DNA of 64,000 nt. It comes from Lethocerus indicus (Eukaryota > Arthropoda > Insecta > Hemiptera > Belostomatidae). The position numbers and the translations under genes are program-made. The DNA is taken from assembly GCA_019843655.1 (NCBI GenBank), contig JACDQD010000005.1, positions 719,271-783,270 on the forward strand, in the 5' to 3' direction. The notes under the pieces are model-generated. The model was not told the origin of the DNA, ran no database searches, and saw only the letters and a list, made by a program, of their open reading frames with translations. Shown here piece by piece: positions 12,273-25,500 of the stretch; within the stretch, counting starts at the first letter, position 1; each line of letters begins with the position of its first letter.

Positions 12273-15200
12273 ATATATAATATTCCAACCCTTGAACCAG
12301 ACCGCAGATATGACACATATTTTAGTAGTTGCGTTTTTAGTCGTGTCGAGCAGTTTGACGATTTTGCCATCATATAAAAATTGTCTAATAAATTATATTT
12401 ATTATTGATATAAATAAGTAATATTGAAAATAACAAACTCGCGGTACCAACTTTATAAAACTGATGTAAATATTTCAATTTAATACGTTTCAACATGTCC
12501 TATTCGGAATACTAAGAACAACTGAGTGTACGCGTCTGATTATCTAAATGTAATTGTGCAGGCTCGGACGTGCTCGTAGCCGTCAAACTAGTAATAATAA
12601 TAGTAACCAGCGTACAAAGTCGTGCTGAACAGTAAATGTAAATAGTACGAAATGAAAATAGCCGTAATGAGCGGAAAATTAATTTAAAATAGGGCACGAA
12701 AATACTCGTTCGGAGCTTATGGGCCACAGTTTTTTTTTTTTTTACTAATATATATGCATAGAGCAGCAAAAGGGTTAAACTATACGTGTTTTACTGTAGG
12801 TTCGTGATGTTTCTGTCTCCTCTCGCCGCGGTTTGGTCTTTTGCTAGACCGGTTTGTCGGCCACTCGCCATCTTCAGTAGCGCTGTGTCAGTCACTGTTT
12901 GGCACTTTGGATGTTTTTTGGGCATCCCCACTGCTGCCCACTGTCACTTTCACGTGTACTGTAGTGTCTGTGTGAAAGTGCTAACAGTGACAGTAATACA
13001 GCGCTAGTGAAGATGGGGCGAGCGGCCGACAAACCGGTCTAGCAAAAGACCAAACCGCAGCGAGAGAGGAGACAGAAACATGACGAACCTACGGTATTCC
13101 ACCAACCCCTCGCAGACCACACAGACAGGTATATAAAATATACGTGTTTTACTTTTGCAGAGTGCCCACCAGGTTGTAATGCAGGCTGTGATGAGCGTCT
13201 ACGCGAAGGAGGTCGGCGTGCCGGAGGTGGTGTCGGCGCGGTGAGGAGGTTCCTCAGCGGCGGCACGGCTCCCAGCCGGACACGCCGGCCGACCACGAAC
13301 AGGCCCTACTCCTCTGGATCAACCAGGCGACGTCGGCCCTCAAGTTCAGGGCCGACCACCACGAGTCGGTCGGTACACGCCACCATATCGCCAAACTCTC
13401 AAGCGGCACATTCCGCTGTCCACGGAACGTTGTAGCCGCCCGCCCATCTTCAGTAGTCACTTTAACTACACAGTTAAAGTGACTGACACACAGCTACTGA
13501 AGATGGGCGAGCGGGCTGAAACCCTCCCTCCCCGGTGCCGGATACATTATTCGATGAAATTTTAACCCTTTCGCTACTACGGGTGACTATAGTCACGGCG
13601 CCAGAAAACGCCGCTTATACACAAACGCCGCGTCTCTTACAGAAATGGAGCCAAAAATCAAGGCGGATGATATCAACTCGATTTTTTTCAGTTCGCAAAC
13701 AATTGCAATGTTTATTTCTTTCGACAGTGTTTTTCATCGGCACTCGAATGTACAATAATAGTTAGTCGTAATTTGAATGCGAATCAGAAGATAGGAACGA
13801 AAACCTATACGCGATAAAACTGCATTAAATTTATATAAATAGTGTAAATTGCGGTATAATCGTTTTAAATTACAAAGTAAAATTATAACGTTACAAAGTC
13901 GTTTTTGCGGCAAAAGTCTTGGCTCCGAATGTTAAAGACCGTTCAACGCAAGCCGCTCCGCGGAGGGGACCGACGTAGCGAAAGTTTTAAATAAAAATTG
14001 AACGGGCTTTAAATAAATTTCAAATAACAACTTGAAATAATGTAAATTTTTTACTGTAGGTTCGTGATGTTTCTGTCTCCTATTGCTGGTTTTGCTAGAC
14101 TGCGGTTTGTCGGCTGCTCGCCATCTTCAGTAGCGCTGTGTCAGTAGTCACTGTTAGCACTTTGGATGTTTTTTTTGGGCGTCCTCCTCACTGCAGCACT
14201 GTCACTGTCTCACTTGTACTGTCGGCCTTTTTTGCTAGACCGGGGGTTTCGGCTGCCAACATCCAAAGTGCTAAACAGTGACTAACACACAGTGCTACTG
14301 AAGATGGGGCGAGAAGCCGACAAACCGGTATAGCAAAAGACCAAACCGCAATTACTTAGTTGAGACTAAGAAATATATTGCGCGTATTGTTTCAGGGCGT
14401 CGGGAAGTGTCCCGATTTCCCGAAGGTAGTCCAACTGCAGGACCTGTGCGACGGTGCGAGTCTGGCCGCGTTGGTCGCGTTCTACTCGCCCGACGAGCTC
14501 CACTGGTCCGACATACGAGTCTCGCAGGTGCCGACTGTCTCGGACTGCGTCCGCAACCTCACTCTAGTCAGCGATTTCTGCGCCACCGCCCTACCCTACA
14601 ACATATTCCATATGGCCCCCGAAGACGTCTACTACCTCAGAGGGTAAATCACAATCCCGATACGCGCGTTGACGACGCCGCGAATCGCCTCGGTCCGCGG
14701 AATAAATCGCGAAAAATTAATATTCGGTCGAAAGCGGGAGCGAAAAACCCCACTGAAAAGTATACACAAAAATTAACCGCCAGCGGACCAAATGGTAACC
14801 TGGTACCGTAGTACCTTTACCGCGGTGTACAGGTACGGGTACTTTTTCCGTTAGCCGGGAGCAAGCGAAAAATTGCCAAATAATGTAGAATTCGGCCAAA
14901 TTTCATACAATTACAAGTGGAATTCGTTTGGGCCCGTCTGCTCTGTTCTCTGAATTCTTTCGAAACAGAGCGCGTTTTCCTTTTTTTTCTTCGATCTAAA
15001 TTTTTGTAAAAGAAAAAAGATGAAAATTTGGGATTTAGCTAAAACTGAAGGTATTCGCTTACTATTAATTAATATCTTTTTATAGTTGAACGTTTTCGAC
15101 TTTTATTCCGTCCACTGTTTTTTGTCATTCACTTCGCTCGGCGTATTTGGAAAATACTTCCGGAGTATTTGGAAAATACTTCCGGAGTATTTGGAAAATA

Positions 15201-17895
15201 CTTCCGGAGTATTTGGAAAATACTTCCAGAGTATTTGGAAAATACTTCGGGTATTTGGAAAATACTTCCGGAGTATTTGGAAAATACTTCCGGAGTATTT
15301 GGAAAATACTTCCGGAGTATTTGGAAAATACTTCCGGAGTATTTGGAAAATACTTCCGGAGTATTTGGAAAATACTTCCGGTATTGGAAAACTACTTTCG
15401 GTGGAAAATACTTCCGGGTATTTGAAAATACTTCGAGTATTTGGAAAATACTTCGGGTATTTGGAAAATACTTCCGGAGTATTTGGAAAATACTTCCGGA
15501 GTATTCGGAAAATACTTCCGGGTATTTGGAAAATACTTCCGGAGTATTTGGAAAATACTTCCGGAGTATTTGGAAAATACTTCCGGGGTATTTGGAAAAT
15601 ACTTCCGGAGTATTTGGAAAATACTTCCGGAGTATTTGGAAAATACTTTTGGGGCCCGCTTTCGGTAGATTTTCGGGGGGAATGAATGCGAAATATTTAG
15701 TATCGAATAAATTTTTTTGTTTATCAACATACCCGAACGATAATATATTGTTGAGTGGGGCTTAAACGATTTCTTTTCAACTTTATTTATTACGGATTTG
15801 CAGCTGTCATTTTGCAGGAATTGCACAATTGGATGGTATATCGAAGTTTCATTGATTGGACAGTCAATTTTTCTGTAGAATTCTCGTATATTGTATCTGT
15901 AGCTGTACATGATAATTTTGTACCGAATACATTTTTTTTTTCGTTTTCATTAAAAAGAGTTCGCATTACTCTATATTGTTCAGGAACTACGATGTTGAGT
16001 GGGGCCCATGCCTTTAGATTAGTGACTTTTCAGTGACTTTTCTGTTTACCGTATTTTTTTTACAGCTGTTATCGCGCGGTAATCGCAAAATCACAATGGA
16101 TACGTGTGAGTTCAATCTTTGGGAGAATCGTTCCATCGGTTCCTACAGTTCCAACTATCGTTCCATCGATTTTAAATTTTCCGTTTTCTGTTACTTTTTC
16201 GAAAATTTATCGAAAATTGACTTTTTTTCCAGATCGATGAAGCACAACCTGGTCGTTTTCCTGGCCGATTTGTTCAACCTTCTCGAAATCCACCCGGCCA
16301 AGTGCGTCACCCTCAACAGTGCGACAACAAACAACACAAACGGTAAATATCGTTTGTTTTCATTTCTCATTTAAATCTAATAACTGAAAAGCGTAATTTT
16401 TTTTTTATCCCCGGACGAAAAGTTGAGCGCAGCATTTTCGATTTGTTTAACAAAATTTGAAATAACAGTCTCGATATTCGGTAACAATAAATTAACAACT
16501 GTCCTCTTATGTATGTTTTCTTGTCGCGACGATTTTAACCGGAATGAAAAATAGCTCGGCTTTTCCGTCAGAATTTACCCGCTGTGTATTTAGTCCGTTC
16601 AATTTCTTTTATATTTAACAATAATAACCCGTAATTGTTGGGAGAACGTTAACGATTATTTTTTCTCTCTCTCCGTTAGGTACATCGGCGGTGAAATTAT
16701 AGAGGCGTCCGAGAAATCGACGCAAGATTTGAATTCGCCACCGTTCTTGCGGTATAAACCGTATTGGAAAAAAAAAATAAAAAAATAAAAAAAACCATTC
16801 GACAGTTTAGGGTCAGTAGTACAAACGGAGTCAACATCACAGTCGAGGTGAAAATGCGCTTCGTTGATTTCGTTCGAAAAATCCGCATCCGCTTGTCGTC
16901 GACGTTCAGAAACACTTTCGGGCACCGAAAGTCGATATTGACGATTTCAACGGCTTTAAGCATCCGGTTTCAGCCCGAATTTTTCAAGCGAAGTTCCGCC
17001 GACTGCGGCTGTCGAACTTTCATTATTTTTGAAATATTTTTCGACAACGAAAACACCCGTTGTTCTATCGTGTAACGCCCCAATTTTGTACTGACCGAAA
17101 ACTATCGAATGTCGAATGGTTTTTTTAATACGGTTGCCCGACTTTACTGAAAATTCGAATCTTGCGTTAATTTTGGGACACCCTTTAATCGTTTGAATGG
17201 GTGTTTTAATTAAACAGTGAAAAGAACGTATTGTTACACCGCCTGGACTCGTTGAATTTTTAGTTTCCTTTATTCTTTTTTTTTTATCAATTATTCTTTT
17301 CATTTATATTTTATCTTCAATCCAATACATTTTTTTATATATATATACAGTGCGTGTAAATTTTATTTATTTTTATGTTTCGCTTCTGTGTCCATAATTT
17401 ATTGTCGTCGCCCTTAAATAAACCACCCCCCCCGCGCAACCCCCCCATACTACACCCCTTACCCGAAATTTTCTTTTTTTTCTCTAACGTAAAACTACAG
17501 CACTCGCTTATGTCTTTTCAGTTTGTCGCTTTTATGTCACGTACAGAACGGAAAATACGATTACGGTACTTTTCGGTTGGCCGGGCGCGCATCGCGCGAA
17601 AAAATATCGACAAAATTCCTAACGATCGTAAGGGGAATGTCGTGCTCTATTCTCTGAAATTCGTTCGAAACAAAGCGCGTTTTCCCTTTTTTCTCCGTTC
17701 TTAATTTTTGTAAAAGAAAAAAAATATGAAAATTTTTGATTTGGCCAGAATTGAAAAAGATTCAAGAAAAAGGTATATTGGCGAAGAATGCGACGTGCGA
17801 TCAAAATCGTGAAACGTCTTTTTTTCAACGGAGTACGTCGGCTTTTTTTATTTACGATTGCGCGACATTTGCGCCCGGCTAACAGAAAATTACCT

Positions 17896-17952
<57 letters not shown>

Positions 17953-19481
17953 CGGCCCAATATTGTTGCAAGTGAGTGCCTCTTGCGTATTATTTGTATT
18001 TTTTTTTTATATTATATATCCCAATATCAGAGTGGCGGGAGACGAGAAATTTATTTCGGAGAAAAAAAAAAAAATGTCGATTCGACGAACATTAACAATC
18101 TATTTTCTACCCTTTACAGCTCTATCTATACCGTGTTAAATGAACATAAATCGTTACATAAACGCATCCGATTTAGACGTTTAATGTTGTTGTAATTTGT
18201 TACGCTTTATGAGATAATAAGACAGGAAATTCGATAAACGCATAATGGGAATACACGACGACTTCCGTACAATCATCGTTGTATGTATAATTTAAATACG
18301 TTAATATTTATCTTATATGTGTGTGTGTGTAAATAGTTTTTTAAAATAAAATATTAAAACAATTCGTAGCTTATAATTGCATAATAATAATAATAATAAT
18401 ATTAATAATGATAATACAGAATAACAATGTTAATAATTATGTAACTCGAATTTTGTTTAACTTTCATTAATTTTCATTCCAACTTTTTAGCCTAACCGAC
18501 GATTCCACCATTTAACAAATTTTATTTAGTCCGCATTAAAAGAAGAGAAATTAAACGTAATAAGAAAATTAATGTCCTAATTGAAAACATGTTAGGCAGC
18601 GTAAATTAGACACTTGTATTCAATTATTTTAAAACAGTTTATTTAGAATTCATATTCGTTTCTATTCGAATATTCGTAAATGGGAATAGTTTAACATACC
18701 TGTTTTGTGGTCTGCGAGGGGTTGGATTATACCGTAGGTTTTGTCGCGTTTCTGTCTCCTCTCTCGCCGCGGTTCGGTCTTTCGCTAGACCTGGGGGTTT
18801 CGGCCGCTCGCCATCTTCAGTAGCGCTGCGTGTCAGCCGGCACTTTGGATGTTTGTTGCCGCGGCTGTTTGACTGTTTGCCGTGTTGTGTACGACCACCG
18901 CGGTACGAGTGACACAGTTGTACTGTAGCACTGAAGCATCCAAAGTGATGACAGTGACTGACACACGGCGCTACTGAAGATGGCGAGCGGCCGAAACCCC
19001 CCGGTCTAGCTAAAAGGCCGACAGTACAAGTGACACAGTGACAGTAAGCATTTAGAATGCCCCCTAGGAAAGACATCCAAAGTGCCACAAAAGTGACAGT
19101 AACACAGCGCTACTGAAGATGGCGGGCGGCCGAAACCCCCCCGGTCTAGCAGAAGAGGCCGACAGTACAAGTGACAGTGACAGTGGGCAGTGAGGATACC
19201 CCAGGAAAGACATCCAAAGTGCTAACAGTGACTGACACACAGCGCTACTGAAGACGGCGAGAGGCCGAAACCGGTCTAGCTAAAAGGGCGACAGTACAAG
19301 TGACAGACAGTGACAGTGGGCAGTGAGGATGCCCCCCCCCCCCAGGAAAGACATCCAAAGTGCTGACAATGACTACTGACACAGCGCTACTGAAGATGGC
19401 GAGCGGCCGAAACCCCCCGGTCTAGCAAAAGATCAAATCCCGGCGAGAGGAGACAGAAACAGTAACAAACCTACGGAATAG

Positions 19482-19521
<40 letters not shown>

Positions 19522-22500
19522 TGCACCTTTGTTGGCTTTCTTTTGAGGCACTGAGCACATTTTTCGTCGCGAATTAAAAGGAAATACGTCGTCCAATTCG
19601 ATACATGTTTCGTCGCAAAAGTTTAGAAAATCGACCGAAATTTGGAATTGATCGAAAAACCCCCTAATAATAAAGGGATACGTCGAAATCGCTAATTTCG
19701 AATTTCGTTAAGAAAAATTCCCGAACGGATTTCGCGTATGCTCTTTTACAATGAAAGTTTAATTTTTCAAAAAGTTAGTTTTGAAAATTTAACGCCGGGA
19801 CGGATTTGGAATTTCGGAAGGGAAAATATTACCGAAAAAGGTTCAGGTCTTGCTTTATTATTCTCGTACCGTTCGTGCCGACTTTCGTCCGCTTAACGGA
19901 CGAGGGAAAAATATATATTTTTTCTCGTATATACTTTCTATATAAATTGCGGTCAAATTTACACGTTAGAAACGACACTGAACAGTTTGCGTTGACTGCC
20001 ACCGACAGACGTCCGCGTGGCGACACTGAACAGTTTGCGTTCGGGCCGCGCGTCATTTCTGTGAAATATTCGGTATCAAAAAATTGAACGTATCTTATCA
20101 GTGCATTCGAAATCGTCTACGCGTTTTATCTGTGCAAAGTTCAGTTGGAAAGCGTCCGTCGACTTAATTTAAAGCTCAGTGCCTTCTGAGGGCCGACAAA
20201 GTTTTCACAATATTCGGGTATAAAGTCGAGGAACATCATTACCTTCTTCTTGGGGGGTTGGGGTTGGTGGGTGGGGTTTGGGGATGGGGTGGAACTGCAA
20301 TGTTCCGCGAGCATCATTGTCCTCCCCGATCATGTTCTTCTGTATACCTTTTTTTTTCAATTTTTTTTTTCAATTATTTTTCTCACGTCTTCGGTTCTGT
20401 TGAATTATAATCTGTTAGCCGAAGGTCGTAACATGCACGGGGTGGCCCACAAGAGGTGTCTGCCGCAGTCTGTTTCCGCCATACCGGACCTAAGAGCTGG
20501 ACTCGACTCGCCTTCCTCTTTCTCAGGTTTGACCCTAAACAACAAAACAACAACAACAACAACAACAACCGATAGTCCCACAATAATCCTCCTCCTCAAC
20601 CACCACCAAGTCCTTTCACACAACCCACCCCCCAAATACACAATAATTAGACGTCGTCTTAAACTTAAAACTTACCGGGAAAAACGGTAGTATATTCGAG
20701 AGCCCGTACCTCCAAAAAAAAAATTTTTTTTTTTTAAATTCTCACATTCGAACACGCATCGAACATTGCCCTCTGTTGTCGACCAATTTGAATTCGTATT
20801 TCGCGGGTAAAATTTTTACCGCCATTTTCTTCCGACGCCCGACGCTCTCTGGCGGCGAGTCCCAGAGTTACGAAGTTTAAGCCAATTTACCCCCCAAAAA
20901 AAAAATAATATTATTCCTTCGACTTTTTAAAAATGTTTAAATTTTTTTCTTCAGGAAATTATACCGGATAATAAAAAAAAAACGGGCGTAAAAAAAACAG
21001 GTTTAAATATAGGACAGGAAAAAAGAAACTGTTGAAGGGATTTTACACACGAGTTCAATTATCACTCACCAAAATTACAGAATTTAGCCCATTTACTAAA
21101 AAAAATATTTAAAATCTTTTCTTTAGGAAATTATCCCGGATAATAAAGACTAGAACGCCACTGCGAAACAGGCATAAAAACAGGTTTAAATATCGGACAG
21201 GAAAAAAGAAACTGTTGAAGGGATTTTACACGTGAGTTATTTAATTCGATTTATTTTTTTTTTTTCGCTTTTCCAATTCCAGTCCGTCAATTGTCAGTCA
21301 ATTTAAAGCTCTCCGATTATTCGGCATTACAATTGTTCGACGTGCGTGCATCCGTATAAAGCCGGAGAGATGTATAAGGGTCGCGATAAATGTCCAAATA
21401 ACTATTAATAAATTGTTAAAAAATTTTCCAATTTTTTTAACAAAATAATAAGATCGAAGACAAAAATGAAACCATGCTTCGTTTCGAATTAATTCAGATA
21501 TTCCCCTTACGATTGTAAGAAATTTTGTGCAATTCTACATTATTTGGCAATTTTTCGCCTGCGCCGCTGTTAACGGAAAAGTAGCAACAATTAGAAGTTA
21601 AATTATATTTTTCTTATAAACATTTTTGTTTTTAAATCGTGTCGAAAATGTTCAAATTTATACCGGTTTGAAAATCTCGGATGAAAATACACCATATCCG
21701 ACACCCAATTAGGGATACGGTGCCTTATTAAATGTACAGTTTTGTGTAACAAAGCGGAACTGGAAAAGACAAAATTGGGGGTAATGTTTAATTGGGGGCC
21801 CTGTTTTAGAGAATCAAATGTTAATAAAAAAAAAAAACCCTCTTCTCCTCCGGCTTTATAAAAAATTCATAAGGGACTCCACAACAACACAACTTCCCGA
21901 CTTAATTGGGCTTATTATTATTTTATTTATTTTTTTTTATTTTCCCCCCCACAACTTGTGCTGCATCGCTAGAAAAAATTCTGTGCTCCCTCAAATACTC
22001 AAATAGTTGGAAATTTGTTTTCTCTTCCCAAAAGACCCGAAAAGGAAATTATTTTAAAGTTCAGTACTTTTATTTTCTCCCCCGTTCCGAGGTTGCATAA
22101 CCTGCGCCGGATAACAGCGCTGTTTCCGGTATAACCTCCCGCTTGGTGAACCAGAAATTAACCGAAAGTTTGTTAAGAAAATAAAAACTTTCGTCGGAAA
22201 GCCGGTCGAATATCTGTAGTATCGTCGTTTTTTCCGATTATATGACATTTGAAGGAAATTCCGTCCTCCACAAATGCTAATAGTTGGGCGTCCATTCTTT
22301 TTTTGTTCACAAAAGCCACAATAAACAGAAGTTGTTTTGGTGCGAGAAACTCGCATTATTTTAAAGTTCAATACTTTATTTTCTTTCCATTCTTATTTGT
22401 TGGTGTAAATTTCCCGTGGTTGCATAACCTGCCCGGGATAACAGCGCTGTTTCTGGGGTAACCTCCCGCTTGGTGAACCGGAAATTTAACGAAAACGAAA

Positions 22501-25500
22501 TTCGACCCTGAAAGTTTCTGTGCCGAAAGTTTGTTGACAAAATAAAAACTTTCGTCGAAAAAGTCGGTGAAATATCTGTAGTATTGTCGAGTGTACAATA
22601 TTTGTGAAGGGATACGCCGTTTTGTTTTTCTCCGTTTACGACAGTGAAAAACGTAAAAAAAATTTACATTTTATAGAAAATACGACCTACTATGTCCTGG
22701 AAGAGTGATGGGAACCGGCGTCGGGCACAATTTCGCGGCGAAAATGCAGTTTTCGGGGAAAAAAAAATTTCCCGATAGGAGTTCCCGGGGGATAATAAGG
22801 GCGAAATCGGATTCAAACAAGGGTGAAATCCTAGACTTTGGGCTTTGGGTTGAATATGAAAATTCAAATTTTTGTTTAATTATTGCACTTTTCCGCTGTC
22901 CTTTGCCCAGAGTGTGCTTGGCAAGTTGGTGATCGCGGAAACGTTCGCTGACTTATTAATTTTTCACCTTTTTTTATATATATACGCCTCGTACTAAAAA
23001 AAAAAGAAAATTGGGCCATTTTCCAAACCGGCGAAAAAACTGAACGCGCGTTCGAATATTAAAATATATACGAATTATAAAAATACAAAAAAAAAATTGT
23101 CTCCGCCATCGAAATTACAATGTTGGCAACACTGTCTTACGGTTTGATGCCGGGCCCTGTACCGCTATCGCTAATAATAAAATGTACATAATATTAAAAC
23201 ACAAATTTACTGTTTTCGCTCTGTTTCGGTCGCGGTTTTTCCGAGACGACGGATCTATCTGAAAAACGAAATATGTGGGTTTTCAAAAAGTGGAAAAAAT
23301 CGAATATGGAAGCCGCTCAGTTTTGCCAACTTTTAGTTTGTTATACATCGTCCCCGGTTGTATATACAGTGTCTTGACTCTCCGGTCGGGTTTAACGAGT
23401 AACGGAATTGTGTATATATTTTTCTTTTTTTTTCGCCGTATATAAAGCTCACGCGATCCGCCTGTCTGCTCTGCTCGCCGCGCTAGAGAGAGCGGCAGGA
23501 ACTCGGCCGCAAAATTAAACACATCACTCTTTAATTAATTATCTCTCTCTTCCTCTCCTCTCTTCTTCTTTTTTTATTAACTCCGCAATTAAAATAAATT
23601 AGTACGAATCGCCGGTTGGCGTGCTCCGTTCATTCCAGTCGGTGCCCTACCTCCCTACCTTACACCGCGGATGTACCGTCTCAGGTATTTTTTTTCTGTT
23701 TATTTTTTTGCGGATATCAGTTTAGTTTGTTATCATCCCCGTGGCCCAATTCGATTTTAATTTTTATAAAAAACCGTATTTTCGCGAGTTCAATGTATAT
23801 CGGCCCGTATCATCGATGTGCTCGTGACGTTTCCGGATCCAAGATGGCGGATAGTTTTTTTTTCCGGAAAGTTATATACTTCCCTTGGAATCTTCTCGAA
23901 ACGCGAATATTTTATTTATTTCTATTTTTTTGTTTTCTTTTTTGCGCACTCCCGTTTTTCTATCGGGGCCCCGATTTGCCTCCCAAAAAAAGATAAAAAA
24001 TGAATTTTCGGCTACAATCAGCCGGTATCCAAGATGGCGGAGCGATAGGACATTTTCAAATTTTCTCGCCTTTACTACTTAACCGAATTGTCTCGAAACG
24101 CGAATAATTTATCTTATTTTTTCTTCGCCCACTTCAGTTTTTCGACCGGATTTGTCCGAAAAGCGATATTTGTATAAAAAAATTCGGATCAGCCGGGATC
24201 CAAGATGGCGGAATCTGGCTTAGTTTCTTCGAAAAATCAATCAATATTTCTCTTACTTCGGATTTATCGATCCTATACCGCATTTTCGCGAGTTTTACTC
24301 GGTTTCGAACAGTTAAAAGTGATATTTGTTTAAAAAAAAAATATTTAACTAATCGCGGATATCAGCCGCGATCCAAGTTGGCGGACATTTTCAAATTCGT
24401 TTCAAATTTTCTCGCAGTTCACCACTTCGCCGAATTATCTCGAAACGAGAATAGTTTATTTAATTTTTTCTCTTTGCCCACTTCAGTTTTTCGACCGGAT
24501 TTGTCCGAAAAGCGATATTTGTATAAAAAAAAAAAAAATTTTCGCTACAATCAGCTGCAATCCAAGATGGCGGAGCGATAGTGCATGGTCAAATTCGTTT
24601 CAAATTTTCTCCCCGTTACTACTTCGCTGAATTATCTCGAAACGCGAACAGTTTATTTCATTTTTTTCTCTTCGCGCACTTCAGTTTTTCGACCGGATTT
24701 GTCCGAAAAGTGTAATTTGTTTAAAAAATTTGCGACGATCAGCTGGTATCCAAGATGGCGGAGTCTGCCGGCCTTTATTCGGCTCAGTTTCTTCGAGAAT
24801 CAATCAATTTTTTTCTTTTACCTCGGATTTATCGATCTTCGCAATCGATCCTCGCCCGTTCAGTTTTTTCTGTACCGTATTTTCTCGGTTTCGAACATTT
24901 AAAAGTGAAATTTTGAAAAAAAAAAAAATTTCAACTAATCGCGATCCAAGATGGCGGAGCGGCCGTTATTTATGATCGTTTCAGCTGTCGGCGCAGTCGC
25001 TTCCCGAACCCTCTACGGATAGGAATAAACTTATTCATTTTTATTTTCAAAAATTGTTTACAATTACGCGCTTTAAAGTGATTTTCGTTAAAGAGGCAAA
25101 CCGTTCAACGAATACAGCGGACCGGACCAGGTCTTTATTACCGTTTCAATTTAGCGATTTTCCCCTTTGAATTTTCATTATTTTTCTTCCAGTTTTCTTC
25201 CAGTGTGTCAGTGTAAATTTCCCGCCGGTCCGGACGCTCTCAAAGCCAAGGTTTTTCTTCGAAAAACGAAAACCAAATCACGACGATCTGTGCCGGGAAA
25301 AACAAAATGGCCGGCGGCCCCGGCCTTCTCGATTGACACTGAATAATTTCTGTATACGAATTTTTTTTTTTTTTTTTTTTCTTTAACGCTTTTCTCAATA
25401 TTTTGACTATTGGTTGGAGATTATTTAGTTTTTACGTCGTCGGGAAGCACTGATCAGTTTTTACGGTCGAAAAAACGCCCGCCCCCCGGGCCCCCCCCCA

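Noticed and set aside
15086..15910. Long open frames on both strands (up to about 199 codons) over the 22-bp array
   Set aside because: They arise because a 22-bp unit without stops is open in every frame; the peptides are only the repeat re-read.
16670..16700. Possible exon after CTCCGTTAG at 16679 continuing exon 5
   Set aside because: Entered in the right phase it meets TAG within a few codons, and the sequence belongs to the transposon relic region.
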